A stretch of DNA of 64,000 nt, from NCBI GenBank assembly GCA_016720565.1, contig JADKKJ010000012.1:124001-188000 (forward strand), read 5' to 3'. The translations under genes and the position numbers were made by a program. The notes under the pieces are model-generated. The model saw nothing but the letters and a program-made list of their open reading frames with translations, did no database searches and was not told where the DNA came from. This document shows, piece by piece, positions 1-9,043 of the stretch. Positions within the stretch are counted from its first letter, which is position 1. Each line of letters opens with the position of its first letter. The DNA comes from Chitinophagaceae bacterium. Lineage in GTDB: Bacteria > Bacteroidota > Bacteroidia > Chitinophagales > Chitinophagaceae.

Positions 1-2
1 CA

Positions 3-128
3 GACAAATTATTGCCCTTCAGGTCAGAATTGATGTCTCGCCTCTATACAATACTGGATTTCCCTGCTTTTGGCTATGATCAATTGGGAGATCCTTTAGT
101 CAATTATACTGCTTTCACCAATTACTGA
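3..128 (+). CDS. Possible C-terminal end of a CDS cut by the window edge
   Basis: Frame 3 is open from the window edge to a TGA at 126-128 and gives 41 residues ending in ...GDPLVNYTAFTNY. The composition (aromatic and polar, no low complexity) looks like a genuine C-terminus, whereas the other two plus frames stop earlier (at about 31-33 and 76-78). I do not recognise the family. The piece is too short to exclude chance, so this is only a candidate partial gene. Confidence 0.3.
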   Translation, partial: DKLLPFRSELMSRLYTILDFPAFGYDQLGDPLVNYTAFTNY

Positions 129-498
129 AATACCTGTTACTACCGGGCATTCCTTTCTATTTCTCTGTGCTTCCGGCATCCTGTGATTGGTCTTCTGCAA
201 TAAATCGGATGTTACCGAAATAGCGTCCATAACAAAGTGAACATGTTGTGTATGCTGAATAAAAGTTAATGCAGGCAGCAACGGGCAAATTAATTCGCTT
301 TATTAGGAAAAATCTTCCGAACCTGTAAATAATTGAGTATCATAAGCTGAAAATCGACTTGACAATTTCAGGACATGCCATTCTTGAGCCGGATCAATTT
401 GCCGGAGATCAGTGAGGGAACAGGCAACAATTAGCGTCTAATTACGTTAGATAAACACCCCGAATAATTTTATAATTCGCCTTAATCCGTTACTACCT
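129..498. other. Intergenic stretch, no gene supported
   Basis: About 370 bases between the possible partial CDS and the L,D-transpeptidase gene. Short open frames exist on the minus strand but have no recognisable protein character. The segment just before 499 is AT-rich (around 440-490) and presumably carries the promoter of the next gene, but I see no complete TTG/TAnnTTTG pair. No hairpin terminator or RNA gene is evident. Confidence 0.5.
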
Positions 499-1221
499 AT
501 GAAGAAAATATCTTTATTATTCCCGTTACTATTACTGTTGTTATTGAATGTTCCTTTCTCTTTCGCCGGATCTAAGAAGTTTCATGCTTCCTATCCCCCG
601 GAAAAAGCAGAAAACAACAGTTCCCGCCTTAATGATAAATTAGCCTATGATAGTCTTTCCCTTCAAATGAAAGGGTTATCAATAGAGGCTTTTCATTATG
701 CCATAACAGGATTTGAGGAACTGATCGACAAGGGACTTGTTAAGAACGATTCCCTGCTAACTATTGTTGATCTCAGCCAGGCAAGCAGTCACAAGCGGCT
801 TTACGTGGTGGACCTTAAAAATTATCAACTCCTGTTTAATTCCCTGGTGGCCCATGGCCGCAACTCCGGATTGGCAATGGCCAACCGTTTCTCTAATGAA
901 AATCAATCCTACATGAGCAGTCCTGGTTTTTATACCACGGGCACTACTTATGAGGGACATAACGGCTATTCACTGAAGCTGGATGGTCTTGAAAAAGGCA
1001 TAAACGACCGCGCCCAGGAGAGGGCCATTGTGATACATGGTGCTCCTTATGTAAGTGAAGAGGTGGTAAAAATGCAGGGTTACTCCGGAAGAAGCCAGGG
1101 TTGCCCGGCTGTACCTGTAACCCTTGCCCGGCCATTGATCAATACCATCAGGAACGGTTCCTGTGTTTTTGTCTATCATCCTTCCTATGTGCATCAATCC
1201 CGTATACTTTCCAACTCCTGA
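499..1221 (+). CDS. Secreted murein L,D-transpeptidase catalytic domain protein
   Basis: A 240-residue protein with a clear N-terminal signal peptide (MKK, then a Leu-rich core, cut near Phe-Ala-Gly at about residue 24). The C-terminal half carries the L,D-transpeptidase signature: a VIHGAPY segment near residue 180 supplies the active-site His, and the SQGCPAVP segment holds the catalytic Cys202. Family members of this compact type (YkuD_2-like) form or hydrolyse peptidoglycan cross-links in the periplasm; the exact reaction cannot be read from sequence. The start ATG at 499 gives a perfect signal peptide. The gene stands alone, 48 bases ahead of the next gene, which has its own promoter-like box. 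Confidence 0.85.
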   Translation: MKKISLLFPLLLLLLLNVPFSFAGSKKFHASYPPEKAENNSSRLNDKLAYDSLSLQMKGLSIEAFHYAITGFEELIDKGLVKNDSLLTIVDLSQASSHKRLYVVDLKNYQLLFNSLVAHGRNSGLAMANRFSNENQSYMSSPGFYTTGTTYEGHNGYSLKLDGLEKGINDRAQERAIVIHGAPYVSEEVVKMQGYSGRSQGCPAVPVTLARPLINTIRNGSCVFVYHPSYVHQSRILSNS

Positions 1222-1254
1222 ATTGATAGCGCCAAAAGGCTGAAAACGTTTAGT

Positions 1255-1262
1255 TATCTTTG
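1255..1262 (+). promoter_or_regulatory. Bacteroidota -7 element TATCTTTG just ahead of the Gfo/Idh start
   Basis: TATCTTTG matches the Bacteroidota housekeeping -7 consensus TAnnTTTG. It ends only 7 bases before the ATG at 1270, so transcription would begin at or next to the start codon, i.e. a leaderless or nearly leaderless mRNA. No TTG lies at the expected 19-20 base distance upstream (nearest is about 29 bases away), so only half of the promoter is supported. Confidence 0.45.
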
Positions 1263-1269
1263 ACGCATC

Positions 1270-2247
1270 ATGTTGAAAATAGGCGTACTTGGCGTTGGAC
1301 ATCTTGGTAAATTTCACCTTAATAACTGGCTGGAGATCCCCGGAGTGGAGCTGATCGGATTTTACGATCCCCATAATGAAACCTCATTGGCGGTAGCCGA
1401 AAAATATGGTCTTCGCCGTTTCAAAGAAATGGAAGAACTGATCGAGCAGGCAGATGTGATCGATGTGGTCACTCCTACTGACCAGCATTTCATCTGCTGT
1501 GAAAAAGCCATACGAAAAGGCAAGCATGTATTTGTGGAAAAACCACTGGCCAATACCATGGATGAAGCCAGGGAACTGGTAAAACTGGCCGCCGAATCCG
1601 GCATTAAATTACAGGTTGGCCATGTGGAAAGATTCAATCCGGCTTTCATGGCCATCAGTCATCTTTCCCTTCAACCCATGTTCATTGAAGTCCATCGTCT
1701 CGCGCAATTCAATCCAAGGGGTACTGAGGTGAGCGTGATCCTTGACCTGATGATCCATGATATTGACATTGTGCTTAGCCTCGTAAAAAGTGATGTAAAA
1801 TCCATCTCAGCTTCCGGCGTAGCCGTAATGACCGAGACACCGGATATAGCCAACGTAAGAATAGAATTTCATAATGGATGCGTGGCCAATCTTACCTCCA
1901 GCCGGATCAGCATGAAAAAAATGCGCAAGGTGCGGCTGTTCCAGAAAGACGCTTATATCGGCATTGACCTGCTGGAAAAAAAGACCGAGATCATCAAGCT
2001 AAAAGAAGATACTGACGAGAATGTATTCGCTTTTGATATAGAGACCCCATCCGGTACCAAGAGTATAGCCATCGCAAATCCCCCGGTGCCTGAGGTCAAT
2101 GCGATCAAAGAAGAATTACTGGCTTTTACCAATGCTATCCTGAACAATACACGTACCGCGGTAACCGAAATGGATGGTTTGATGGCCATGGATGTGGCCC
2201 ACCAGATACTGGAGAAGATCGGCAACAACGTCATCATTCGTTCATGA
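1270..2247 (+). CDS. Gfo/Idh/MocA family NAD(P)-dependent oxidoreductase
   Basis: A 325-residue dehydrogenase with an N-terminal Rossmann fold (GVGHLGKFH at about residues 7-15) and the family's conserved EKP motif (FVEKPLA near residue 92), followed by the alpha/beta substrate domain containing DLMIHDIDIV. Members oxidise or reduce sugars and nucleotide sugars. Its stop overlaps the start of the downstream sugar transferase by four bases (ATGA at 2244-2247), so the two are translationally coupled, which favours a role in surface-glycan precursor modification. A WbpB-like UDP-sugar 3-dehydrogenase role is possible but unproven; the window also encodes a WbpE-like aminotransferase far away at 60966. 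Confidence 0.85.
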   Translation: MLKIGVLGVGHLGKFHLNNWLEIPGVELIGFYDPHNETSLAVAEKYGLRRFKEMEELIEQADVIDVVTPTDQHFICCEKAIRKGKHVFVEKPLANTMDEARELVKLAAESGIKLQVGHVERFNPAFMAISHLSLQPMFIEVHRLAQFNPRGTEVSVILDLMIHDIDIVLSLVKSDVKSISASGVAVMTETPDIANVRIEFHNGCVANLTSSRISMKKMRKVRLFQKDAYIGIDLLEKKTEIIKLKEDTDENVFAFDIETPSGTKSIAIANPPVPEVNAIKEELLAFTNAILNNTRTAVTEMDGLMAMDVAHQILEKIGNNVIIRS

Positions 2248-3659
2248 AGGATGCCCGCAAAATATCCATCATCTGGTATGCGGTCGCTGATTGGCTGATG
2301 GCCACCCTGGCATGGGCCCTGTTCTTTTTCCTCCGCAAACAAATATTAGGTCAGCCTGTTTACATCGATGGCCAACTAATGCTGAGTGATAAATTCTGGC
2401 TGGGCATCCTCTTCATACCGCTGGGCTGGTTGCTTCTTTATAGCCTGGTAGGTTCTTATCATACACTCTATGGCAAGTCGAGGCTTTATGAATTCACCAG
2501 CAGTTTTCTCTGCGCCGCCATTGGCACCATACTGCTTTTCTTTTTTATTCTGCTGGACGATGTAAAAAATGATTATGCCTATTATTACCGGGCTTTTCTG
2601 ATCCTGTTCGTCATCCATCTTAGTTTAAATTTTTTAGGGAGATGGATGATCCTGAACCGGGTAAAAAAACAATTGCTTACCGGAACCATTCGGTTCAACA
2701 GCCTGCTGGTGGGCGATCCTGAAACTGCTTCCCGTATTGCCAGGGAAACGGAAAAAAATCTTCGTGATGGAGGTTTCCAGTATACCGGGTTTATTTCTAC
2801 CTCCACCGGGGGCAATGGCCTTTCGCGCAGTATTCCCAATCTGGGTAACCTGGCAGAACTGGAAAACAGCATAGACGAGATGGATATTAAACTGGTGGTG
2901 CTGGCAATTGGAAGGTCGGAGCAAAAACTACTGGAAGAATTGATCGACCGTCTCAGTGAAAAAGATGTAGCTATTAAAATACAGCCCAATACGCTTGATA
3001 TTCTTTCAGGTTCAGTAAAGACCAGTAATGTGATGGGCGCGCCATTGATCGATCTGCATACGGGCCTTATGCCCCAATGGCAGCAGAATATAAAAAGATC
3101 CATCGATGTGATCATTTCCCTGCTGGGACTACTGATGCTTTCTCCACTTGTGTTCTATGCAGCCATACGTGTAAAGTTATCTTCACCCGGACCTGTTTTC
3201 TTCCGGCAACAACGGGTTGGTTTCAAAGGAAAGAACTTTTATATCATTAAACTGCGATCCATGATCAGGGATGCGGAAAAGAATGGACCAGCCCTTTCCT
3301 CTGAAAATGATCCAAGGATCACCCGCTGGGGAAAGACCATGCGAAAATGGCGGATCGATGAATTACCACAGCTATGGAATGTGCTGATCGGCGAGATGAG
3401 CCTGGTGGGACCACGTGCCGAAAGGAAATTCTATATAGACCAGATCATAACCCGTTTTCCCTATTATAAATACCTGCTGAAAGTAAAACCCGGATTGACC
3501 AGCTGGGGTATGGTTCAATTTGGCTACGCTGAAAATACAGAGGAGATGATCGCCCGCAGCCGCTATGACCTGCTCTACCTTGAAAACATATCACTGGCAT
3601 TGGATTTCAAGATCCTGTTACATACGCTGCGCATCATTTTCAAAGGCAAGGGACGCTAA
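2244..3659 (+). CDS. Undecaprenyl-phosphate sugar phosphotransferase (exopolysaccharide-initiating)
   Basis: A 471-residue membrane protein of the WbaP/WcaJ class. Four to five hydrophobic segments occupy the first 140 residues, followed by a Rossmann-like CoA-binding-type domain (about 145-270). The C-terminal bacterial sugar transferase domain begins with the re-entrant membrane helix (KRSIDVIISLLGLL, near 282) and contains SPGPVFFRQQRVG, the KLRSM motif, DELPQ at 372-376 and MSLVGPRAE. The enzyme transfers a sugar-1-phosphate from a nucleotide sugar to undecaprenyl phosphate at the inner face of the cytoplasmic membrane, the first step of capsule or exopolysaccharide repeat assembly. Length and domain order are normal for the family. 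It overlaps the upstream oxidoreductase by four bases. Which sugar it transfers is not readable from sequence. Confidence 0.9.
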   Translation: MKDARKISIIWYAVADWLMATLAWALFFFLRKQILGQPVYIDGQLMLSDKFWLGILFIPLGWLLLYSLVGSYHTLYGKSRLYEFTSSFLCAAIGTILLFFFILLDDVKNDYAYYYRAFLILFVIHLSLNFLGRWMILNRVKKQLLTGTIRFNSLLVGDPETASRIARETEKNLRDGGFQYTGFISTSTGGNGLSRSIPNLGNLAELENSIDEMDIKLVVLAIGRSEQKLLEELIDRLSEKDVAIKIQPNTLDILSGSVKTSNVMGAPLIDLHTGLMPQWQQNIKRSIDVIISLLGLLMLSPLVFYAAIRVKLSSPGPVFFRQQRVGFKGKNFYIIKLRSMIRDAEKNGPALSSENDPRITRWGKTMRKWRIDELPQLWNVLIGEMSLVGPRAERKFYIDQIITRFPYYKYLLKVKPGLTSWGMVQFGYAENTEEMIARSRYDLLYLENISLALDFKILLHTLRIIFKGKGR

Positions 3660-3704
3660 CTACCGGGAGGAAGATTCATTATCTTTACCCGTAAACAGTT
3701 TCCA

Positions 3705-6539
3705 TTGATAAAATCTTTCTGCCTGTTCCTGATCGCCATCATTACCTGGAGCCGCGCCTGCTCCCAGTACTGGCAACAGGAAGTGAATTACCGGATCGAT
3801 GTTTCACTGAATGATACAGCCCATATGCTGACCGGTTTTGAAAGACTGGAATACATCAACCATTCTCCCGATACCCTGCGATTCATCTGGTTTCATCTCT
3901 GGCCCAACGCCTATAAAAATGATCGCACCGCTTTCTCCGACCAGTTGCTGGAGAACGGGAATACAAAATTTTATTTCTCCGGTAAAGAAGATAAAGGATA
4001 TATCAACCAGCTCGATTTTAAAGTGGATGGAGTGACCGCCCTTACTGAGGACCATCCCCAGCATATTGATATCATAAAACTCCTGCTGCCTAAACCATTA
4101 TTACCCGGGGCTAAGATCCAGGTCAGCACTGCTTTTCATGTAAAGCTCCCCTATAATTTTTCCAGGGGAGGTCATGACGGGCAGAGTTACCAGGTCACCC
4201 AATGGTATCCAAAACCTGCAGTGTACGATGCCAGGGGCTGGCACCCTATCACCTATCTTGACCAGGGTGAATTTTACAGTGAATATGGAAGTTTCGATGT
4301 GAGTATAACGGTACCTGCCAATTACGTGGTGGCGGCAACCGGGGAATTACAGGATGAAGCGGAAAAAAAATGGTTGAAGGAAAGCAGGCCTTCCTTTGAG
4401 TGGACCCCTTTGCGTAAAAAGCAACTGGTCAATGGACAATTAAAATGGAATACAGAAGCTTTTCCCCCTTCTGATAAAAGCACAAAGACGCTTCGGTTCA
4501 AACAGGAACAAGTGCATGATTTTGCCTGGTTTGCCGATAAACGTTTTATCATGAATACTGATACCTGCCGGCTTAATTCAGGAAAGGTGATACAGGTATT
4601 TGCTTTTTATACGCCCGCATATAAAGAGACCTGGAGGAACGCCGTTTTATTAGCAAAAAGAGCTGTTCGCTCCTATTCCGGATGGGTGGGTGAATATCCT
4701 TACAATACGGTCAAGGTAGTGCAGGGCCCCGAAAGTTTTGGCGGTGGTATGGAATATCCAACCATCACGGTTCTATCTCCCACTAATAATGTAAAAGACC
4801 TGGATCTAACCATTGCGCACGAAGTTGGACATAACTGGTTCTATGGAATTCTGGGCTCTAATGAAAGAGATTTTCCCTGGATGGATGAAGGAATCAACAG
4901 TTATTATGAACACCGCTACCTGAAGCAATACTACCAGGTAGAACCGGTGAAAGAGAGACTGAACCTGGAAACAATGATGGCTATTAAAAAAGACCAGCCT
5001 ATTACAACAGGGTCGGAGAAATTCTCAGCAAAGAATTATGACCTAGTAGCCTATTATAAAACGGCTGCCTGGTTAAGAGAATTGGAAGCAGACTTAACAA
5101 CGGCCGCTTTTGATAAGGCCATGCAGGCATATTTTGACCAATGGAAATTCAGGCATCCCCAGCCTGCCGATTTTCAAACGATCATGCAAAAAAATGCAGG
5201 CAAAGACCTGGGAACTACTTTTAAATTATTGGATAAAAATGGCCCTCTTCCCTCTCAGGTAAATAAGGGCTCCGGGGTCGCATTTGTATTCAACATTCAT
5301 TCCCTGGTCAAATATGCCAAACACCCAACTAAAGATCTTTACCTGGTTGGACCAGCCCTGGGCGGCAACTATTATGATAAACTGATGGCTGGTATCTTTA
5401 TTACCAATATTAAGTTACCCCCTTCTCCTTTTCAATTCCTGCTGGCCCCTGTTTATCGAACAGGATCCAAAAAACTCGGAGGTACCGGTATGGCCTGGTA
5501 CAGTGCATATCCCGACAAAGGACTGTTTCATAAAATTGAGTTTGGGCTGAATGCGGCTGTTTTTTCGATAAACAAGAATGACCAGGAAGCGGGTCCAAGT
5601 TTATATCCAGGTATTCAGAAGATCGTTCCGGGCATTAAACTAACGCTGCGCGAAAAAGATCCCCGCAGCACCATGAACCGGTTCATCCAGTTCAGGTCCT
5701 TCCAAATGAAGGAAGATGGGGTAAGGTATTATCGGGATACGGTGATCGCCGGTTTAGATACCAATGTGGTGAACCGGTTAAGGTTGGTGAATGAAGATTA
5801 CTCCATTAACCAATTACAGCTGGTTTGGGAAAACAATCGGGTGCTTTATCCGTACCGGGCAGAATTGAACATGGACCAGGGAAAGGATTTTGTCAGGACT
5901 GCTTTTACCGGAAATTATTTCTTTAATTACCCCAAAGCCGGGGGACTGAATCTTCGGGTATTTGCAGGCAAATTCTTTTACAGGGGTTCAAAAACCATTT
6001 CCCAAAAATTTGCCACCGAACGTTATCATATCAACCTTACCGGGGCAAACGGATATGAGGGTTATACCTACAGCGATTATTTCCTGGGAAGGAATGAATT
6101 TCAAAAACTACCCTCCCAGCAAATCATGATCAGGGATGGAGCGTTTAAAATCAGGACCGATCTGCTTGCATCCAAAGTGGGAAAAACAGATGATTGGCTA
6201 ATGGCGTTAAACCTGAGCACTTCCATTCCTGATGCCGTTAATCCATTGACAATATTACCATTCCGAATACCACTTCAATTATTTCTTGACATAGGCACAG
6301 CTGCCGAAGGTTGGAAGCCAGATGCGGAAACGGACCGCTTTCTTTATGATGCCGGGCTTCAGCTATCCCTTGCAAAAGGCCTGGTCAATATTTATATGCC
6401 CCTTGTTTATAGCAGTGTTTTCAAAGATTATGTGCAATCCACCCTCGATAAAAAGAAAAGGTTCTGGCAAAAAATATCCTTCTCCATCGATATCTCCAAT
6501 TTCAATCTTAAAAAAATAGACCCCGGGTTTATCTATTAA
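3705..6539 (+). CDS. M1 family zinc metallopeptidase with beta-rich C-terminal half
   Basis: A 944-residue exported protein starting at TTG 3705; a hydrophobic signal follows, ending near Ala-Cys-Ser at about residue 20 (signal peptidase I or possibly lipoprotein). The M1 catalytic core is complete: GGGMEYPTI near 345 corresponds to the GxMEN aminopeptidase motif, H372-E-V-G-H376 plus E395 form the HExxH-x18-E zinc site, followed by NSYYEHRYLKQYY. The last roughly 400 residues do not resemble the normal M1 C-terminal helical domain; they are rich in alternating aromatic and polar residues (for example FNIHSLVKYA, GLNLRVFAGKFFYRG) and end in the aromatic FIY, like an outer-membrane barrel. The following gene starts within the stop codon, so the two are co-translated. 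Confidence 0.85.
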   Translation: MIKSFCLFLIAIITWSRACSQYWQQEVNYRIDVSLNDTAHMLTGFERLEYINHSPDTLRFIWFHLWPNAYKNDRTAFSDQLLENGNTKFYFSGKEDKGYINQLDFKVDGVTALTEDHPQHIDIIKLLLPKPLLPGAKIQVSTAFHVKLPYNFSRGGHDGQSYQVTQWYPKPAVYDARGWHPITYLDQGEFYSEYGSFDVSITVPANYVVAATGELQDEAEKKWLKESRPSFEWTPLRKKQLVNGQLKWNTEAFPPSDKSTKTLRFKQEQVHDFAWFADKRFIMNTDTCRLNSGKVIQVFAFYTPAYKETWRNAVLLAKRAVRSYSGWVGEYPYNTVKVVQGPESFGGGMEYPTITVLSPTNNVKDLDLTIAHEVGHNWFYGILGSNERDFPWMDEGINSYYEHRYLKQYYQVEPVKERLNLETMMAIKKDQPITTGSEKFSAKNYDLVAYYKTAAWLRELEADLTTAAFDKAMQAYFDQWKFRHPQPADFQTIMQKNAGKDLGTTFKLLDKNGPLPSQVNKGSGVAFVFNIHSLVKYAKHPTKDLYLVGPALGGNYYDKLMAGIFITNIKLPPSPFQFLLAPVYRTGSKKLGGTGMAWYSAYPDKGLFHKIEFGLNAAVFSINKNDQEAGPSLYPGIQKIVPGIKLTLREKDPRSTMNRFIQFRSFQMKEDGVRYYRDTVIAGLDTNVVNRLRLVNEDYSINQLQLVWENNRVLYPYRAELNMDQGKDFVRTAFTGNYFFNYPKAGGLNLRVFAGKFFYRGSKTISQKFATERYHINLTGANGYEGYTYSDYFLGRNEFQKLPSQQIMIRDGAFKIRTDLLASKVGKTDDWLMALNLSTSIPDAVNPLTILPFRIPLQLFLDIGTAAEGWKPDAETDRFLYDAGLQLSLAKGLVNIYMPLVYSSVFKDYVQSTLDKKKRFWQKISFSIDISNFNLKKIDPGFIY

Positions 6540-7453
6540 TGAATATGGCACCGGATATTAAATGGGTCAGGGCTGGGTCTATCGACCGGTTGAAATGGGA
6601 CCAGTGCATGGACCAGGCGGAAAATAGCCGGATCTATGGCTATTCCTGGTACCTGGATGCCATGGCCGAAAACTGGGATGCCCTGGTACTTGGTGATCAT
6701 GAATGGATCATGCCATTGCCCTGGCGATCTAAATATGGCATTCGATATATCTACCAGCCATTTCTTTGCGCCCAACTGGGAATTTTCGGAAAGCCCCTGA
6801 CCGTGGAATTAACTCGTCAATTTATTGAAGCCATCCCCGCCTGTTTCCGGCTGGCAGAGATCTCCCTGAACCCGGGTAATTCAGGTGCGCCGCATTCCCT
6901 GATCCGCAATAATTATGTGCTGGATCTCCGCCCTTCCTACGAACAACTTTACCAGCAGTACCGGGAGAACATTCAGCGAAATACAAAGAAAGCATTTCAG
7001 CTTGGGTGCCAGGTGACCTTTGAGATAGGAGTGGAACAAGTGATTGGGTTGGCGCTGTCCCAAATGCATAAAACGGATAAAAATATTGAACGTAATATTC
7101 AATTATTCAATAAATTATATGAATTACTTAAAATTAAACAAGAAGCTACTATTTATGGAATAAATGGACCAGACGGTCAACTGCTGGCTTCCGCTGTTTT
7201 CTTTTTTTCAAAAGGCCGGGCCTATTATATCCTGGTAGGGAACCATCCAAATGGGCGAACCATCGGGGCTTCTCACGCCTTGATCGATGCATTTATTAAG
7301 GACCATAGTGGCCAGCAATTATTACTAGATTTTGAAGGTTCCGATATCCGGAACCTGGCGTTTTTCTATAGTAGTTTTGGGGCTGGCCTTGAGCAATACC
7401 CCTTCCTGAAATGGAACCGGCTTCCTGCCTGGTTAAAATGGCTTAAGTCTTAG
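6539..7453 (+). CDS. FemAB/BioF2-like GNAT-fold protein of unknown substrate
   Basis: A 304-residue soluble protein. The segment NIQRNTKKAFQLG (about residues 142-154) and the following RNIQLFNKLYELL resemble the central region of FemAB-like and 'acetyltransferase 6' (BioF2-like) proteins, and the C-terminal half (GRAYYILVGNHP, LLLDFEGSDI) fits a GNAT core. Relatives transfer acyl or aminoacyl groups, but the substrate here is unknown. Its ATG shares one base with the TAA of the M1 peptidase gene, so it is translationally coupled to it. Its 3' end overlaps the convergent ispD gene by 11 bases, without room for a hairpin terminator. Confidence 0.6.
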   Translation: MNMAPDIKWVRAGSIDRLKWDQCMDQAENSRIYGYSWYLDAMAENWDALVLGDHEWIMPLPWRSKYGIRYIYQPFLCAQLGIFGKPLTVELTRQFIEAIPACFRLAEISLNPGNSGAPHSLIRNNYVLDLRPSYEQLYQQYRENIQRNTKKAFQLGCQVTFEIGVEQVIGLALSQMHKTDKNIERNIQLFNKLYELLKIKQEATIYGINGPDGQLLASAVFFFSKGRAYYILVGNHPNGRTIGASHALIDAFIKDHSGQQLLLDFEGSDIRNLAFFYSSFGAGLEQYPFLKWNRLPAWLKWLKS

Positions 7454-8102
7454 CCATTAGTTTTTCCGCGATCAGAAGATCTACCGGGGTGGTGATCTTT
7501 ATATTATTTTCCTCCCCCATGATCAGGTCTACCCTGAATCCAAAAGATTCTACCACGGAGGCCTCATCTGTAAATCCTTCCTTATATCCCTGACTGAAAG
7601 CAGGCAGGATGATCTCTCCCCGGAAGACCTGGGGGGTTTGGACCAGCATCACCCGATTACGATCAAGAGCCTTGCTTCCATCATTTTCCATCCACCTTAT
7701 ACTGTCTTGACTGGCCACTGCAGGTATGGCTGTTCCTTTTACCAACGCCTGTTCATAACAACGCCGGATCAGACCCACTGTTACCAGGCATCGAACAGCG
7801 TCATGCACAAATATGATACTATCCTCTTCCACCAGCTTCAGTCCATTTTGCACAGACTCAAACCTTGACTCGCCACCTTTTGTTTTTTGTACTCTACTAT
7901 TATTCAATCCGAAATCAATAGCTAACCCATTATTTGCTTCAGGCAAAACAAGAATTAATTCAAGATCTGGATAGGCGTTCAAAAACGCTTCCGCAGCATG
8001 CTGCAGAATGGGTTTTCCATGCAGCAACAGGAATTGTTTGGGAATACTGGCACCCATCCTGGTACCGCTTCCTCCTGCTACTATGATCGCATATTTTTTC
8101 AT
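7443..8102 (-). CDS. ispD: 2-C-methyl-D-erythritol 4-phosphate cytidylyltransferase
   Basis: A 219-residue enzyme of the non-mevalonate isoprenoid pathway that couples MEP to CTP. The nucleotide-binding N-terminus GGSGTRMG with the following IPKQFLLLHGKPIL is diagnostic, as are VHDAVRCLV (about 99-107) and the TDEASVVE segment. Length is normal. It is the last gene of a minus-strand operon that begins with the OmpH-like gene at 12127; its ATG overlaps the TGA of the isoaspartyl peptidase gene by four bases (8099-8102). The 3' end runs into the convergent GNAT-like gene. Confidence 0.93.
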   Translation of the reverse strand: MKKYAIIVAGGSGTRMGASIPKQFLLLHGKPILQHAAEAFLNAYPDLELILVLPEANNGLAIDFGLNNSRVQKTKGGESRFESVQNGLKLVEEDSIIFVHDAVRCLVTVGLIRRCYEQALVKGTAIPAVASQDSIRWMENDGSKALDRNRVMLVQTPQVFRGEIILPAFSQGYKEGFTDEASVVESFGFRVDLIMGEENNIKITTPVDLLIAEKLMAKT

Positions 8103-9034
8103 GATCGGTAAATGCCAATTTCATTCTGCCCTCTGCTGCTTTTTATCCCCCGGTACATGCCCTCGCTGTTAAAGATCATTTCCCCGTTACCCTGGGCATC
8201 CACGCCAATCATTCCTCCCTCGCCTTCTATTTTCAGCAGTTTATCATGCACCACAAAATGCATGGCTTCCTTTAAAGATAGTCCCCGGTATTCCATCAGG
8301 CAACTCACATCGTATGCGGTCACGGCCCGGATAAATGGCTCTCCATGCCCTGTGCAACTGATGGCGCAGGTCTTATTGTTGGCATAGGTACCAGCCCCTA
8401 TTAAAGGAGTATCACCGATCCTGCCGAAAGCTTTATTGGTCATACCCCCGGTACTGGTGGCAGCTGCCAGGTTTCCATTTCCATCGCAGGCTACAGCTCC
8501 CACCGTGCCCATTTTTTTAGCGGGGTCTTCATCATTATGGTCCATGGCGGTTTGATGGGTGCCTTGTAGTTTTTTCCATTGGTCATATCGCTGCTGCGAG
8601 AAAAAATAGTCATCCGGCTCCATTTTCATCTCCTGCATCCGCGCAAACTCAAGCGCTCCCTCACCCATCAGCAATACATGCTCGCTTCGGGTCATCACCA
8701 GCCGGGCAAGTTCAATCGGGTTCCTTACATTATGAATGGAGGCCACGGCGCCTGCCCTCAGCTCTTTTCCTTCCATCAGGGCTGCATCCATCTCCTGTCT
8801 TCCCGCCCGGTTAAAAACAGCTCCTTTACCGGCATTAAACAGGATATCATCTTCCAGCACGCGCACTGCGGCTACCACGGCCTCAGTGGCCGTAGCACCG
8901 GATGCCAGTAACTGGTAACCCCGATCAAGCGCAGCCTGCAGGCTCTTACGATAGGCCGCTTCCATATCAGGATTCATCTTCGATCTCAGAATGGTACCAG
9001 CACCTCCATGAATCACTAACGTTATTTCGCCCAT
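8099..9034 (-). CDS. iaaA: Isoaspartyl peptidase / type III L-asparaginase (Ntn hydrolase)
   Basis: A 311-residue precursor of the plant-type asparaginase family (peptidase family T2). The autocleavage site is visible as MGTVGAVACD, with Thr177 becoming the N-terminal nucleophile of the beta subunit, followed by AAATSTGGMTNK and the RIGDTPLIGAGTYA substrate loop. No signal peptide is present, so it acts in the cytoplasm. It hydrolyses beta-aspartyl dipeptides and, weakly, asparagine. This activity is the expected last step of cyanophycin breakdown, and the window also holds cphA and a cyanophycinase gene 38-41 kb away. Here it is embedded between the heptose kinase gene (9-base gap) and ispD (overlap), so its expression is tied to envelope genes rather than to the cyanophycin locus. 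Confidence 0.9.
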   Translation of the reverse strand: MGEITLVIHGGAGTILRSKMNPDMEAAYRKSLQAALDRGYQLLASGATATEAVVAAVRVLEDDILFNAGKGAVFNRAGRQEMDAALMEGKELRAGAVASIHNVRNPIELARLVMTRSEHVLLMGEGALEFARMQEMKMEPDDYFFSQQRYDQWKKLQGTHQTAMDHNDEDPAKKMGTVGAVACDGNGNLAAATSTGGMTNKAFGRIGDTPLIGAGTYANNKTCAISCTGHGEPFIRAVTAYDVSCLMEYRGLSLKEAMHFVVHDKLLKIEGEGGMIGVDAQGNGEMIFNSEGMYRGIKSSRGQNEIGIYRS

Positions 9035-9043
9035 AAAATCAGA

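Noticed and set aside
96..281. 61-codon minus-strand open frame at the left end
   Set aside because: No domain character, no promoter, and it conflicts with the more protein-like partial frame on the plus strand.
970..1374. 134-codon minus-strand open frame across the L,D-transpeptidase and Gfo/Idh genes
   Set aside because: Overlaps two well-supported genes on the other strand and has no recognisable features.
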